A stretch of 64,000 bases of DNA from JAXMCI01 sp046349435 (GTDB lineage: Bacteria > Pseudomonadota > Alphaproteobacteria > Dongiales > Dongiaceae), in assembly GCA_046349435.1 (NCBI GenBank), contig JAXMCI010000001.1, positions 310,001 through 374,000 of the forward strand, written 5' to 3'. Both the position numbers and the translations under genes were made by a program. Shown in pieces: positions 41,218 through 50,581 of the stretch; positions within the stretch are counted from its first letter, which is position 1; each line of letters starts with the position of its first letter. The notes below the pieces were generated by a model. That model was not told the DNA's origin and did no database searches. It saw only the letters and a program-made list of their open reading frames with translations.

Positions 41218-41970
41218 ATGACGAAGCTGCTTCTCGACTACGGGACGGAGCTCGACAAGGCGGACAGTTTCGACCACGGCCTGGACATCCTTCTCGAGAT
41301 CACGCAGAACCTGGGCTTCACCCAGGTGCTCTATGCCTATCAGCCGATGGCCCCGCGGATGCCCGATGGGCAGTGGGTGCCGCTCAAGCTGAACGTCCGC
41401 AATTTTCCGCGCGGCTGGGAGCATGGCTGGGAGCGGTTCGAGGTCCACGATCCCTACTACCACGCCTCCTTCGACGGCACCTTGCCATTCGACTGGGGCG
41501 ACGTGCAGCGGCGCGACACCCTGCTGCCGCCGGAGCGCGAGGCTTGGCGCTATCTCGCCGATTTCGGCCTGATGCGCGGCATGACCGTCCCGGTACACCT
41601 GCCCGGGGGTCGATTCGCCGTGGTCAGCGCCATCCTCGACCGCAGCGGCAGCAACTGGGAGTTCATCTTCGGCAGCTCCCAGGACATCATGTTCCACCTG
41701 ACTCACCAGTTCCACCACATGATCCACAAGAAGGGCTTCGAGGAGCAGGTGTCGGTGGCGCTGCCGGTACGCCTCAGCCCGCGCGAGCGCGAGTGCCTGT
41801 GCTGGGCGGCCATGGGCAAGACATCGCCGGAGATCGCCATCATCGTCGACCGCTCGGTCGAGACGGTCCGCCTGCACATGAAGAACGCGATGAACAAGCT
41901 GAACGCCCATACCCGGGCCCAGGCAATTGCCAAGGCGTCCCAACTCGGCCTGCTGCAGCCGGCCTACTGA
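41218..41970 (+). CDS. LuxR-family regulator with autoinducer-binding domain (LuxR solo)
   Basis: 250 residues from ATG 41218 (GGAGG 7 bases upstream); GTG 41173 would add 15 residues. Residues ~15-165 form an autoinducer-binding domain (GLDILLEITQNLGFTQVLYAY; HDPYY; LPFDWGDV; MRGMTVPVHLPGGRFAVVS). Residues ~185-245 are the GerE/LuxR HTH (LSPRERECLCWAAMGKTSPEIAIIVDRSVETVRLHMKNAMNKLNAHTRAQAIAKA). Where AHL receptors have W-x3-Y before the DP motif, this protein has W-x3-W, a substitution known from LuxR solos that sense non-AHL plant or other ligands. No luxI gene is in the window. It lies between the urease and urea/amide-transporter operons. Confidence 0.9.
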   Translation: MTKLLLDYGTELDKADSFDHGLDILLEITQNLGFTQVLYAYQPMAPRMPDGQWVPLKLNVRNFPRGWEHGWERFEVHDPYYHASFDGTLPFDWGDVQRRDTLLPPEREAWRYLADFGLMRGMTVPVHLPGGRFAVVSAILDRSGSNWEFIFGSSQDIMFHLTHQFHHMIHKKGFEEQVSVALPVRLSPRERECLCWAAMGKTSPEIAIIVDRSVETVRLHMKNAMNKLNAHTRAQAIAKASQLGLLQPAY

Positions 41971-42235
41971 GCCGCGACAAGCCCGCCGCGCTACCTCCCG
42001 GATTGCTGTCCGCCCTACCTGATTGGGGGACCCCCTTCGGGGAACTGCCGGCCTGGCGGCCCTTTTCCTAGCCTTTCCTATGGGGCGGCGATCTTCGGCC
42101 GGGGCATCGCCGCCCTGCCGCCGGCATCGTGCCTCGCGGACGACCGCGGGCGCCCCGGCCAGCCACATCCAAGCCGGCGGGCGGCCGATCATCCGCACTA
42201 CGCCGCACTGGCCGGAGAAGAACTGGGGAGATCCA
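41971..42235. promoter_or_regulatory. Upstream region of the urea/amide-type ABC operon
   Basis: 265 bases after luxR. It contains the candidate LuxR site at 42015-42030 and a GGGGGACCCCC palindrome just downstream (42025-42035). GGGGAG lies 6 bases before the ATG at 42236. Nothing else is identified. Confidence 0.45.
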
Positions 42236-43522
42236 ATGTCACGCCTGCCTAGGAGACCGACGACCCTGCTCGCCGCCCTGTGCGGCGCGCTGGCGGCCGT
42301 GGCCGCGCTGCTCGCCGGACCGACCGCCGCCTCCGCCAAGGACAGCATCGTGCTCTGCACGATCGACGACCTGTCCGGCGACTTCTCGATCATGTCGACG
42401 CCGAAGACCTACGGCTACCAGCTGGCGGTCAAGGAGATCAACGACGCCGGCGGCATCATGGTCGACGGCGCCAAGAAGCAGATCAAGCTGGTCAGCTATG
42501 ACGGCCAGTCTGACATCAAGAAGTACCAGGAGCTGGCGCAGAAGTGCATCTTCGACGACGAGGCCGACGTCGTCATGGCCGGCTATACCGGCGCCGAGCG
42601 CGAGGCGGCACGGCGCGAGGTGGTCCGCAACAAGGTCATCTACTGGCACAACAACCAGGGCGAGGGCGGCATCGCCGACCACTATTCCTTCTTCTCCGGC
42701 CCGACGCCAGAGCAGCAGCTGCTGCCCTCGATCAAGTGGATGATCGAGAAGTTCGGCAAGCGGATGATCTATATCGGCGCCGACTACAATTTCTGCCGCG
42801 CCATCGGCCAGTGGACGCGGGTCGCTGCCGGCCTCAACGGCGGCACGATGGAGATGGACGAGTACTTCCCCTTCGGCGTCTCGCAGTGGCAGGCGACGAT
42901 CGACAAGATCCAGAAGATCAAGCCGGACTTCCAGGTGCATTGCCTGGTCGGCGCGGACCAAGTGCAGTTCTATCCTCAGGCCCAGGCGGCCGGTCTGAAG
43001 CTTCCGACCTGGTCGAACGTCACAATCGCAGATGGCTACGAGCACAAGCGTTTCGCCCCGCCGTCGCTCGCCAACATGTATGTCTCGCCGGGCTACATCG
43101 AGGACGTGCCCGGGACCGCCAGCAAGGCCTTCGTCGAGAAGATCCGCGCGATGTTCCCGAAGGTCGTCTATGTCAACGAGCATGCCGGCTTCGGCTACGT
43201 CGCGGTCAAGGCCATGGCGGTGGCCTGGGCGCGCGCCGGCACCACCGACACGGAGAAGGTGATCACGGCGCTGCAGGAGGACGTCTCGGTGCCCGACGCG
43301 CCAGGCGGTCCCTGGACGCTGCGCGGCAACTCGCACCATGCCGCCATGCACACCTACATGTTCAGGGTGAACGAGGACCACTCGCTGACCCTGATCACCG
43401 ACCTCGGCCTGACGGAGCCCAGCTTCCTCGCCGCGGCCGGCGTCGACATGCGCAAGATGGCGCCGGGCCGCCAGTTCCTGCCGCCGGACAACCCGGCCTG
43501 GGCGGCCTTCTTCAAGAACTAG
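42236..43522 (+). CDS. Urea/short-chain-amide-type ABC substrate-binding protein
   Basis: 428 residues. A Sec signal peptide (~34 residues, ending TAASAKD) is followed by a type-I periplasmic binding fold of the AmiC/FmdD/UrtA branch: IDDLSGDFSIMSTPKTYGYQLAVKEINDAGGIMVDG, YIGADYNFCRAIGQW, GGTMEMDEYFPFGVSQWQATIDKIQKIKPDFQV and SPGYIEDVPGTAS. It would bind urea or a small amide in the periplasm. It is followed by two permeases and two ATPases, the complete Urt/Liv five-part layout, and its genomic partner is urease. Confidence 0.9.
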   Translation: MSRLPRRPTTLLAALCGALAAVAALLAGPTAASAKDSIVLCTIDDLSGDFSIMSTPKTYGYQLAVKEINDAGGIMVDGAKKQIKLVSYDGQSDIKKYQELAQKCIFDDEADVVMAGYTGAEREAARREVVRNKVIYWHNNQGEGGIADHYSFFSGPTPEQQLLPSIKWMIEKFGKRMIYIGADYNFCRAIGQWTRVAAGLNGGTMEMDEYFPFGVSQWQATIDKIQKIKPDFQVHCLVGADQVQFYPQAQAAGLKLPTWSNVTIADGYEHKRFAPPSLANMYVSPGYIEDVPGTASKAFVEKIRAMFPKVVYVNEHAGFGYVAVKAMAVAWARAGTTDTEKVITALQEDVSVPDAPGGPWTLRGNSHHAAMHTYMFRVNEDHSLTLITDLGLTEPSFLAAAGVDMRKMAPGRQFLPPDNPAWAAFFKN

Positions 43523-43599
43523 CGTGACCTCCGGGGCGGTCGGGCGATACCGTGCCCGACCGCCCCGGATGAGTGCCTCCGGCCAGCACGGGACCGCCC

Positions 43600-44520
43600 A
43601 TGGCGACCTTCGCCGACCTCTTCAGCTACGTCTACCAGTACCTCGACAACATCGGCTTCCTCATCCTCGCCTCAGTCGGGCTGATCCTGATCTTCGGGAT
43701 GATGGGCGTGATCAACATGGCCCATGGCGAGCTGATGATGGTCGGCGCCTACATCACCGCCTCGACCTACTACGCCGGAGTCCCGGCGCCGCTCGCCATC
43801 CTGCTGGCCGGGATCGGCGCCGGCCTGGTCGGCATGGTGCTGGAGCGGCTCATCATCCGCCACTTCTACAAGCAGCTGCTCTCCTCTCTGGTCGTCACCT
43901 GGGGCCTCAGCCTGATGTTCAGCCAGGGGTTCCTGCTGCTCTTCGGCCCGTCCGTCCTGAACGTTCCGACGCCGCTCGGCGGCTTCGCCGTCGGCGAGCT
44001 CAGCTTCGGCGTCTACCGGCTGGTGCTGTTCGCGGTCTCGATCGGGCTCATTGTGATGACCTGGTTGCTCTTCGCCCACACCGGCTTCGGCGTGCGCGCC
44101 CGGGCGACCATGGAGAACCCGGAGATGGCCGAGGCGCTCGGCATCAGCACGCGGCAGATCTATTCGCTGACCTTCGGCCTCGGCTCCTTCCTCGGCGGCG
44201 TCGCCGGCGGGCTCTTCGCGCTGACCGCGGCGATCTCGCCCTTCTTCGGCCTGACCTACACGCCGCTCGCCTTCATCACCGTGGTGATCGGCGGCAGCGC
44301 CAACGTCATCACCGGCCTGGTGGCGAGCGCGCTCTATCTCGCCGGCATCCAGACCGTGGCGACCAACGTCTTCAACCAGTATTTCGGCTACGTGCTGATG
44401 ATGGCCGGCGCGTTCATCGTCCTGCTGATGCTGCCAACCGGCATCTCCGACTGGCTGGAGCGGCGGCGCATGCGGCTGCTGCGCGGCCGCGGTCCCGCGG
44501 CGGAGGCCCGCGATGCATAG
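43600..44520 (+). CDS. Urea/amide-type ABC permease (LivH/UrtB family)
   Basis: 306 residues from ATG 43600; eight or so membrane helices. LivH/UrtB hallmarks: LIFGMMGVINMAHGELMMVGAYI near residue 25-50 and LGISTRQIYSLTFGLGSFLGGVAGGLFAL around 190-220. Its last 8 bases overlap the second permease (start 44513). Confidence 0.92.
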   Translation: MATFADLFSYVYQYLDNIGFLILASVGLILIFGMMGVINMAHGELMMVGAYITASTYYAGVPAPLAILLAGIGAGLVGMVLERLIIRHFYKQLLSSLVVTWGLSLMFSQGFLLLFGPSVLNVPTPLGGFAVGELSFGVYRLVLFAVSIGLIVMTWLLFAHTGFGVRARATMENPEMAEALGISTRQIYSLTFGLGSFLGGVAGGLFALTAAISPFFGLTYTPLAFITVVIGGSANVITGLVASALYLAGIQTVATNVFNQYFGYVLMMAGAFIVLLMLPTGISDWLERRRMRLLRGRGPAAEARDA

Positions 44521-45596
44521 GGAGGGCGTCCTGGACCGATGGCTGGGACGGCTCAACGGCCCGCAGACCATGGGTCGCGGCGCGGCCTTCTGGCTGGGCT
44601 TTCTGATCCTCGTCGTGGTCATGGCGGCGTTGCCCAACTGGGCGTCGCGCTACCAGATCATCAACTTCTCCAACTTCCTGATCTCGGGCCTGCTCGCCCT
44701 CAGCCTGGCGCTGATCTGGGGCTATTGCGGGATCCTCAGCCTCGGTCAGGCCGCCTTCTTCGGCATCGGCGGCTATGCTTACGGCGTCGTCGGGCTCAAC
44801 CTGATGCGAGCCCACGGCAACACCGACGTGGCGCTGCTCGCCGGCATGGCCGTGCCGGCCGCCTTCGCCGCGGTAGTCGGCGGGGTGATGTTCTTTGCCC
44901 GCCTCAAGGGCGTCTACGTCGCCATCCTGATGCTGGTGGTGTCGCTGCTGCTCGGCACCTTCATGCGCCAGACTGCCGACCCTTCCTACACCATCGGCGC
45001 CGCCTATCTCGGCGGCATGAACGGCCTCAGGCCCGCCAATCCCGACGATCCGCTGCTGCCCAGCCTGACCCTCGGCCTCGGCGACTGGGCAGTCGAACTC
45101 GACGGACGCTCGATCGCCTTCTACCGCCTGATGCTCGCCATCCTGGTCATCGTCTATCTGGCGCTGCGCTGGCTGCTCAACTCGAGCTACGGCTACCTGC
45201 TGATCGGCTGCCGCGAGGACCAGGAGCGCACCGAGACCTTCGGCTACGACGTCCGCCTCATCCAGCTCGGCGTCTTCAGCCTGTCGGCGGCGCTGGCCGG
45301 CCTCGCCGGTGCGCTCTACACGGCCTGGGGCACCTACATCCATCCCGACGGCTTCGGCGTCGCGCCAAACATCCTGGTGGTCATCTGGGTCGCGGTCGGC
45401 GGGCGCAAGGATCTCGGCGCCGCCATCCTGGGCGCGGTCGGCCTGTCCTGGCTGTCGATCCGGCTGGCAGCCGCCGGCGAGATCTCGCTGCTGGTGCTGG
45501 GGGCCGTGCTCGTTGTCGATGCTGGCCACGCCCGACGGGCTGGTGGTGACGATCGGACGCCAGCTCGGCCGTCTCGGCCGGCGTCGGGCGGCCTGA
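44513..45596 (+). CDS. Urea/amide-type ABC permease (LivM/UrtC family) with apparent frameshift near its 3' end
   Basis: The first ~333 residues are a normal LivM/UrtC permease (LALSLALIWGYCGILSLGQAAFFGIGGYAYGVVGL; FGYDVRLIQLGVFSLSAALAGLAGALY). Around 45511-45516 the frame appears to change: the conserved ending (SMLATPDGLVVTIGRQLGR then stop at 45594-45596) is in the +1 frame. An extra T in CGTTGTCGATG explains it. Read uncorrected, the frame does not stop; it runs through a low-complexity linker into the next gene, giving a 599-residue permease-ATPase fusion ending at 46312. Confidence 0.8.
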
Positions 45597-45601
45597 CCCA
45601 G

Positions 45602-46312
45602 ATGGCCCTGCTCACCGTCAGCGACCTGCACAAGGACTATGGCGGCATCCACGCCGTCAACGGGCTCGACCTCAGCATCGAGAAGGACGAGGTGCATTGC
45701 ATCATTGGCCCGAACGGCGCCGGCAAGAGCACTTTCTTCAAGCTGCTGATGGGCCTCGAGCGGCCGACCTCCGGCAGCATCGTCTATCGCGGCCGCGACA
45801 TCACCCGCCTGCCCGCCTTCCGCCGCGCACGGCTCGGACTCACCGTCAAGTTCCAGAACATCCGCGTCTACCAGGACCTGACGGTGTTCCAGAACCTCTT
45901 CATCCCGCTGCGCCGGCATCACCGCCCCGCAGCGATGCCCGGGCGCGCGGACGAGTTGCTCCGCCGCCTGCACCTCGCCGGCACCGAGACCGAGCTGGTG
46001 CGCAACCTGTCGCACGGCCAGCAGCAATGGCTGTCGATCGGCATGGCGATGGCGGTCGATCCGGAGTTGCTGCTGCTCGACGAGCCGACCGCCGGAATGT
46101 CGGTCGAGGAGACGCTGGAGACCGCCAACATCGTCCGCGCGTTAGCCGCACACGGCGTCACCGTGGTGGTGATCGAGCACGACATGGCCTTCGTTCGCGA
46201 TCTCGCGGCACGCACCAGCGTGCTGCATCTCGGCCGCCTCTTCGCCCAGGGCTCCTTCGCGGAGATCGAGGCGAACGAGGATGTTCGCCGAATCTATCTC
46301 GGCACGCTCTAG
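45602..46312 (+). CDS. Urea/amide-type ABC ATP-binding protein (LivG/UrtD family)
   Basis: 236 residues from ATG 45602. Walker A GPNGAGKST, Q-loop VKFQNIRVYQDLTVFQNL, signature variant LSHGQQQWLSIGMAMA (LSHGQ, as in UrtD, rather than LSGGQ), Walker B LLLLDEPTAGMS, and H-loop EHDMAFV. As the window reads, it is in frame with the upstream permease; a separate start here is more likely. Confidence 0.9.
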   Translation: MALLTVSDLHKDYGGIHAVNGLDLSIEKDEVHCIIGPNGAGKSTFFKLLMGLERPTSGSIVYRGRDITRLPAFRRARLGLTVKFQNIRVYQDLTVFQNLFIPLRRHHRPAAMPGRADELLRRLHLAGTETELVRNLSHGQQQWLSIGMAMAVDPELLLLDEPTAGMSVEETLETANIVRALAAHGVTVVVIEHDMAFVRDLAARTSVLHLGRLFAQGSFAEIEANEDVRRIYLGTL

Positions 46313-46325
46313 CGAGGGCCGGCCC

Positions 46326-47036
46326 ATGCTGCTGAGCGTCGCCAACCTCATTGCCGGCTACGGCCGGGTCCGCATCCTCCAGGACGTCTCGCTCGGCGTC
46401 GAGCGCGGCGAGATCCTGGCAGTGATCGGCCGCAACGGCGTCGGCAAGACGACCCTGATGCGCACGCTGATCGGCGCCATCACGCCGATGAGCGGGAAGA
46501 TCGCTCTGGAGGCGCGCGACATCACCGCGCTCGGGCCGGCCCAGCGCGCGCGGCTCGGGATCGGCTACGTGCCGCAGGGCCGCGGCATCTTCGGACGCAT
46601 GACGGTGGCCGACAATCTCGTCCTCGGCCAGAGCGTCGGGGGCGGCGTCGGGGGCGGCGGCGCGCCGGACCTCGACCGCGTCTATCGCTTCTTCCCGATC
46701 CTGCGCGAGCGGCTCGGCCAGCTTGCCGGCTCGATGAGCGGCGGCCAGCAGCAGCAACTGGCGATCGGCCGCATCCTCGCCGGCCGCCCGTCGCTGATCC
46801 TGCTCGACGAGCCCTCGGAGGGCATCCAGCCCAACATCGTCCAGCAGATTGCCGGCATCATCCGCCGCTTGCGCGACGAGCAGGCGCTGACGGTGGTGAT
46901 CGTCGAGCAGAACCTCGACCTCATCCAGGCGGTCGCCGACCGCTGCATCGTCATGGACAAGGGTACCATCGTCGCCCAGCTCGCCACCGCCGAGATCCGC
47001 GACCCCGCCGTCGCCAAGCGCTATCTCGCGATCTGA
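46326..47036 (+). CDS. Urea/amide-type ABC ATP-binding protein (LivF/UrtE family)
   Basis: 236 residues from ATG 46326. Walker A GRNGVGKTT, signature MSGGQQQQLAIGRILAGRP, Walker B LILLDEPSEGIQPNIVQQIAGII, and EQNLDLI H-loop region. The DEPSEGIQP wording is characteristic of UrtE. A glycine-rich insertion (VGGGVGGGGAPD) follows the Q-loop region. It ends the operon and converges on the Liv operon 172 bases away; that gap (47037-47208) shows no terminator-like hairpin of note. Confidence 0.92.
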   Translation: MLLSVANLIAGYGRVRILQDVSLGVERGEILAVIGRNGVGKTTLMRTLIGAITPMSGKIALEARDITALGPAQRARLGIGYVPQGRGIFGRMTVADNLVLGQSVGGGVGGGGAPDLDRVYRFFPILRERLGQLAGSMSGGQQQQLAIGRILAGRPSLILLDEPSEGIQPNIVQQIAGIIRRLRDEQALTVVIVEQNLDLIQAVADRCIVMDKGTIVAQLATAEIRDPAVAKRYLAI

Positions 47037-47208
47037 GGCAGGTCGCGCGGCGGCGCGGAGGCGTCGAGGAGGCACCCCTCGCCGGCACCACGATGGCGGC
47101 CAGCTGGCACCGCGTTGCCGCATGGCTCCCCCATCCCGTCCGGCGGGCGAGGGTCGAGGTGACGGTGGCGCCGGCGGCCACTCTCCTCCGCCCCACCGCC
47201 GTCCGCCC

Positions 47209-47912
<704 letters not shown>

Positions 47913-47913
<1 letters not shown>

Positions 47914-48641
47914 CAGGCGCCCTGCCCGAGATAGGCCTCGATCACCTTCGGGTCGGCGGCCACCGCCTGCGGCGGGCCGGCGGCGATCAGCTCGCCGTGA
48001 TGCAGCACGACGATGCGGTCGGAGAGCCGCATCAGCGCCTGCATGACATGCTCCACGATCAGCAGCGTCAGGCGGCGCCGCTTCGCGATGGCGGCGATCG
48101 CCGCCAGCAGCTCGTTGACCTCGGTGGCGGTCAGCCCGGCCATCACCTCGTCGAGCAGCAGCAGCTCGGGCCCGGTGGCGAGCGCCCGGGCGATCTCCAG
48201 CCGCTTCTGCCCGGAGAGCGTCAGCGCGCCGGCCGGCCGGTCCGCCTCGGCGGCGAGCCCGACCTCCTCGATCGCCGCCATCGCCACGCGGCCGGCCTCG
48301 GCGCGGCTCCTCAGGCGCAGGCGCCCGAACAGGGCCGCCGTGACCGCGTTCTCCCGAACGCTGAGATCGGGGAAGGGCCGCACGATCTGGAAGGTGCGGG
48401 CGATCCCGGCGCGGCAGATGCGGTCGGGCCTGAGCCCGTCGATGCGCCGGCCGCGCAGCAGGATGCGGCCGCGGCTCGGCCGCTCGTGCCCGGCGATCAG
48501 GCTGAAGAGCGTCGTCTTCCCCGCGCCGTTGGCCCCCATGATGCCGAGGACCTCGCCCTCGCCCACCGTGAAGCTGATCTCGTGCAGCGCGCGCAGCCCG
48601 CCGAACGACTTGCCCACCCCCTCGAGCGCCAGCAGGCTCAT
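47913..48641 (-). CDS. livG: Branched-chain-type ABC ATP-binding protein LivG
   Basis: 242 residues from ATG 48641. Walker A GANGAGKTT, the LivG-type extended Q-loop region RICRAGIARTFQIVRPFPDLSVRENA, signature LSGQKRLEIARALATGP, Walker B LLLLDEVMAGLTATE (DEVMAGL is typical of LivG) and EHVMQAL H-loop. Overlaps livM by 4 bases (start 48641, livM stop 48638). Confidence 0.92.
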
Positions 48642-49543
48642 GCCGTGCCCGTCCTCCGGCGCAGCCGGCCGACGATGCCGTCCGGCGCCGCCAGCACGAA
48701 GCCGACCAGCAGCAGCCCGAGCAGGATCATGTAGAGCTGCGGCGCGCGCGCCCAGAGCAGCTCGGAGAGTCCGGTGAGGAACAGCGCGCCGAGCAGCGGC
48801 CCGCGCACGTCGTCGCTGCCGCCGAGGATCGCCACGGTGACGATGGTGAAGGAGGTCACCGGGTCGAACAGCTGCATCGGCTCGAAATAGGTCGAGCGCA
48901 GCACCATCACGGCGCCGACCATGCCGGGGATGACCGCGGAGAGGGCGAAGGCGGCGAGCTTGAAGCGCCCGACCGGCACGCCGATCGTCTCCGCCGCGGT
49001 CTCGTTCTCGCGGATCGCCCTGAGGCCGGCGCCGAAGCGCGACCGTCCGACCCACCAGGCGAGCGCCGAGGCCGCTGCCGCCAGCGCCAGCATGACGTAG
49101 TAGAGCGTCTCCAGCGACGGCCCGCCGATCAGCAGGCGGCTGAAGACGCCGAGCGACGCCTCGACGTTGATGACGATGAACTTCACCAGCTCGGAGAGGC
49201 CGAAGGTCAGGATGACGAAATAGGGCCCGCGCACCCGCAGCACGGGATAGCCCACCAGCAGCGCCAGCGCGCCGCTCGTCAGCCCGCCGCCGAGCAGCGC
49301 CAGCGGCAGCGGCAGCGATTGCCAGGTGAGCACGCAGAAATAGCCGCCGAGCCCGTAGAACACGGCATGGCCGAGCGAGACGTAGCCGGTCATGCCGGAG
49401 ATCACCAGCCAGCTCTCGGCCAGCGCCACCCACATCAGGATGGAGAGCGCGACGCCGATGCCGTAGTCGCCGAGCCAGAGGGGAACCAGCGCCGCCGCGC
49501 CGCCGAGCAGGAGCAGCGAGGCGAGCGCCGGCAGCGGCCTCAT
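48638..49543 (-). CDS. livM: Branched-chain-type ABC permease LivM
   Basis: 301 residues from ATG 49543. LivM fold: SILMWVALAESWLVISGMTGYVSLGHAVFYGLGGYF, LRVRGPYFVILTFGLSEL, RAIRENETAAETIGVPVGRFKLAAFALSAVIPGMVGA. ATG overlaps the livH stop (ATGA). Part of the importer placed with the N-heteroaromatic degradation genes, so the ligand may be an aromatic acid rather than an amino acid. Confidence 0.92.
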   Translation of the reverse strand: MRPLPALASLLLLGGAAALVPLWLGDYGIGVALSILMWVALAESWLVISGMTGYVSLGHAVFYGLGGYFCVLTWQSLPLPLALLGGGLTSGALALLVGYPVLRVRGPYFVILTFGLSELVKFIVINVEASLGVFSRLLIGGPSLETLYYVMLALAAAASALAWWVGRSRFGAGLRAIRENETAAETIGVPVGRFKLAAFALSAVIPGMVGAVMVLRSTYFEPMQLFDPVTSFTIVTVAILGGSDDVRGPLLGALFLTGLSELLWARAPQLYMILLGLLLVGFVLAAPDGIVGRLRRRTGTA

Positions 49544-50433
49544 CGCGCCATCCGGGCGCCGCCGAGCAGCCCCTGCGGGCGCAGCAGCAGCACGGCGATG
49601 AAGACGCCGTAGAGCAGCACCGAGCGCAGGCTGGGCGAGGTCAGCGCCACGCCGTAGGTCTCGATGGCGCCGAGCAGCAGCCCGGCGACCATGCCGCCGA
49701 CCAGGTTGCCGAGCCCGCCCAGGATCACCACGACGAAGGCGGCGATGGTGAAGGGGAAGCCCATGAAGGGCGAGATCTGCTCGGTCATGCTGACCAGCGA
49801 GCCGGCGAGCCCGGCCAGGCCGAAGCCGAGGCAGACGCTGGCGAGCTGCACCCGCCCGATGGCGATGCCGACCACCGCCGCCGCCTCGCGGTGCTGGATC
49901 AGCGCCTTGATCGCCAGCCCGTGGATGCTGAGCCGCAGGAAGATCGCCACGGCGATGCAGAGCGTCGCGGCCACCGCCAGCAGCAGCAGCCGGTTGCCGG
50001 TCATCGCCACGTCGCCGACGGCGACGACGCCGTCGAGATAGCGATAGGCGCGCGGCGTCGCGTCGAAGAGCAGCGCCGCCAGGTTCTGCAGGATGATCGA
50101 GACGCCGAAGAAGAGCAGCAGCGAGTTGGCCTCGATCCGCCCCTTGAGCCGCGGCGAGGCCAGCATGCGGCGCAGCAGCCCGTGATAGACCGCGGCGCCG
50201 AGCAGCGCGGCGGCCGCGGTCGAGGCCAGCAGCGCCAGCGGCGGCGGCACGGCGAGAACGCTGAACAGCCAGAAGGTGACGTAGGCGCCGAGCATGACGA
50301 TCTCGCCATGCGCGACGTTGAGCAGCCGCATCGTCCCGTAGACGAGGTTGAGGCCGAGCGCCACCAGCGCATAGGCCGCCCCGGTCACCAGCGCGGCGAA
50401 CAGCAGCTGCCCGGACAGCAGGGTCTGCACCAC
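49540..50433 (-). CDS. livH: Branched-chain-type ABC permease LivH
   Basis: 297 residues. LivH fold: ALVALGLNLVYGTMRLLNVAHGEIVMLGAYV (residues ~20-50) and GIAIGRVQLASVCLGFGLAGLAGSLVSM, then a C-terminal GGLGNLVGGMVAGLLLGAIETYG. Separated from the binding-protein gene by a 148-base spacer consisting almost entirely of nested palindromes. Confidence 0.92.
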   Translation of the reverse strand: MVQTLLSGQLLFAALVTGAAYALVALGLNLVYGTMRLLNVAHGEIVMLGAYVTFWLFSVLAVPPPLALLASTAAAALLGAAVYHGLLRRMLASPRLKGRIEANSLLLFFGVSIILQNLAALLFDATPRAYRYLDGVVAVGDVAMTGNRLLLLAVAATLCIAVAIFLRLSIHGLAIKALIQHREAAAVVGIAIGRVQLASVCLGFGLAGLAGSLVSMTEQISPFMGFPFTIAAFVVVILGGLGNLVGGMVAGLLLGAIETYGVALTSPSLRSVLLYGVFIAVLLLRPQGLLGGARMAR

Positions 50434-50460
50434 TATCCCTCGCCCGCGGCGCCGTGACCT

Positions 50461-50575
50461 CCCTCGCCCGCGGAGCGGGAGAGGGTCGGGGTGAGGGTCG
50501 TGCAGCCTTGGCGACCCTCACCCTCCCGTCGCTGGCGCGACGGGTCCCTCCCTCTCCCGCTGGCGCGGGAGAGGG
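50461..50575. repeat. Mosaic of nested palindromes between livK and livH
   Basis: Four hairpins in tandem. CCCTCGCCCGC/GCGGGAGAGGG is at 50461-50485. GTGAGGGTCG/CGACCCTCAC is at 50491-50521. CCCGTCG/CGACGGG is near 50525-50544. A perfect CCCTCTCCCGC/GCGGGAGAGGG pair is at 50550-50575. The same order of modules recurs at 55528-55627, inside a coding region. Confidence 0.7.
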
Positions 50576-50581
50576 CTGTTC

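Noticed and set aside
47037..47208. Possible terminator between the convergent urea-type and Liv-type operons
   Set aside because: Only short GC-rich inverted matches expected by chance; no stem longer than about 7 bases stands out.
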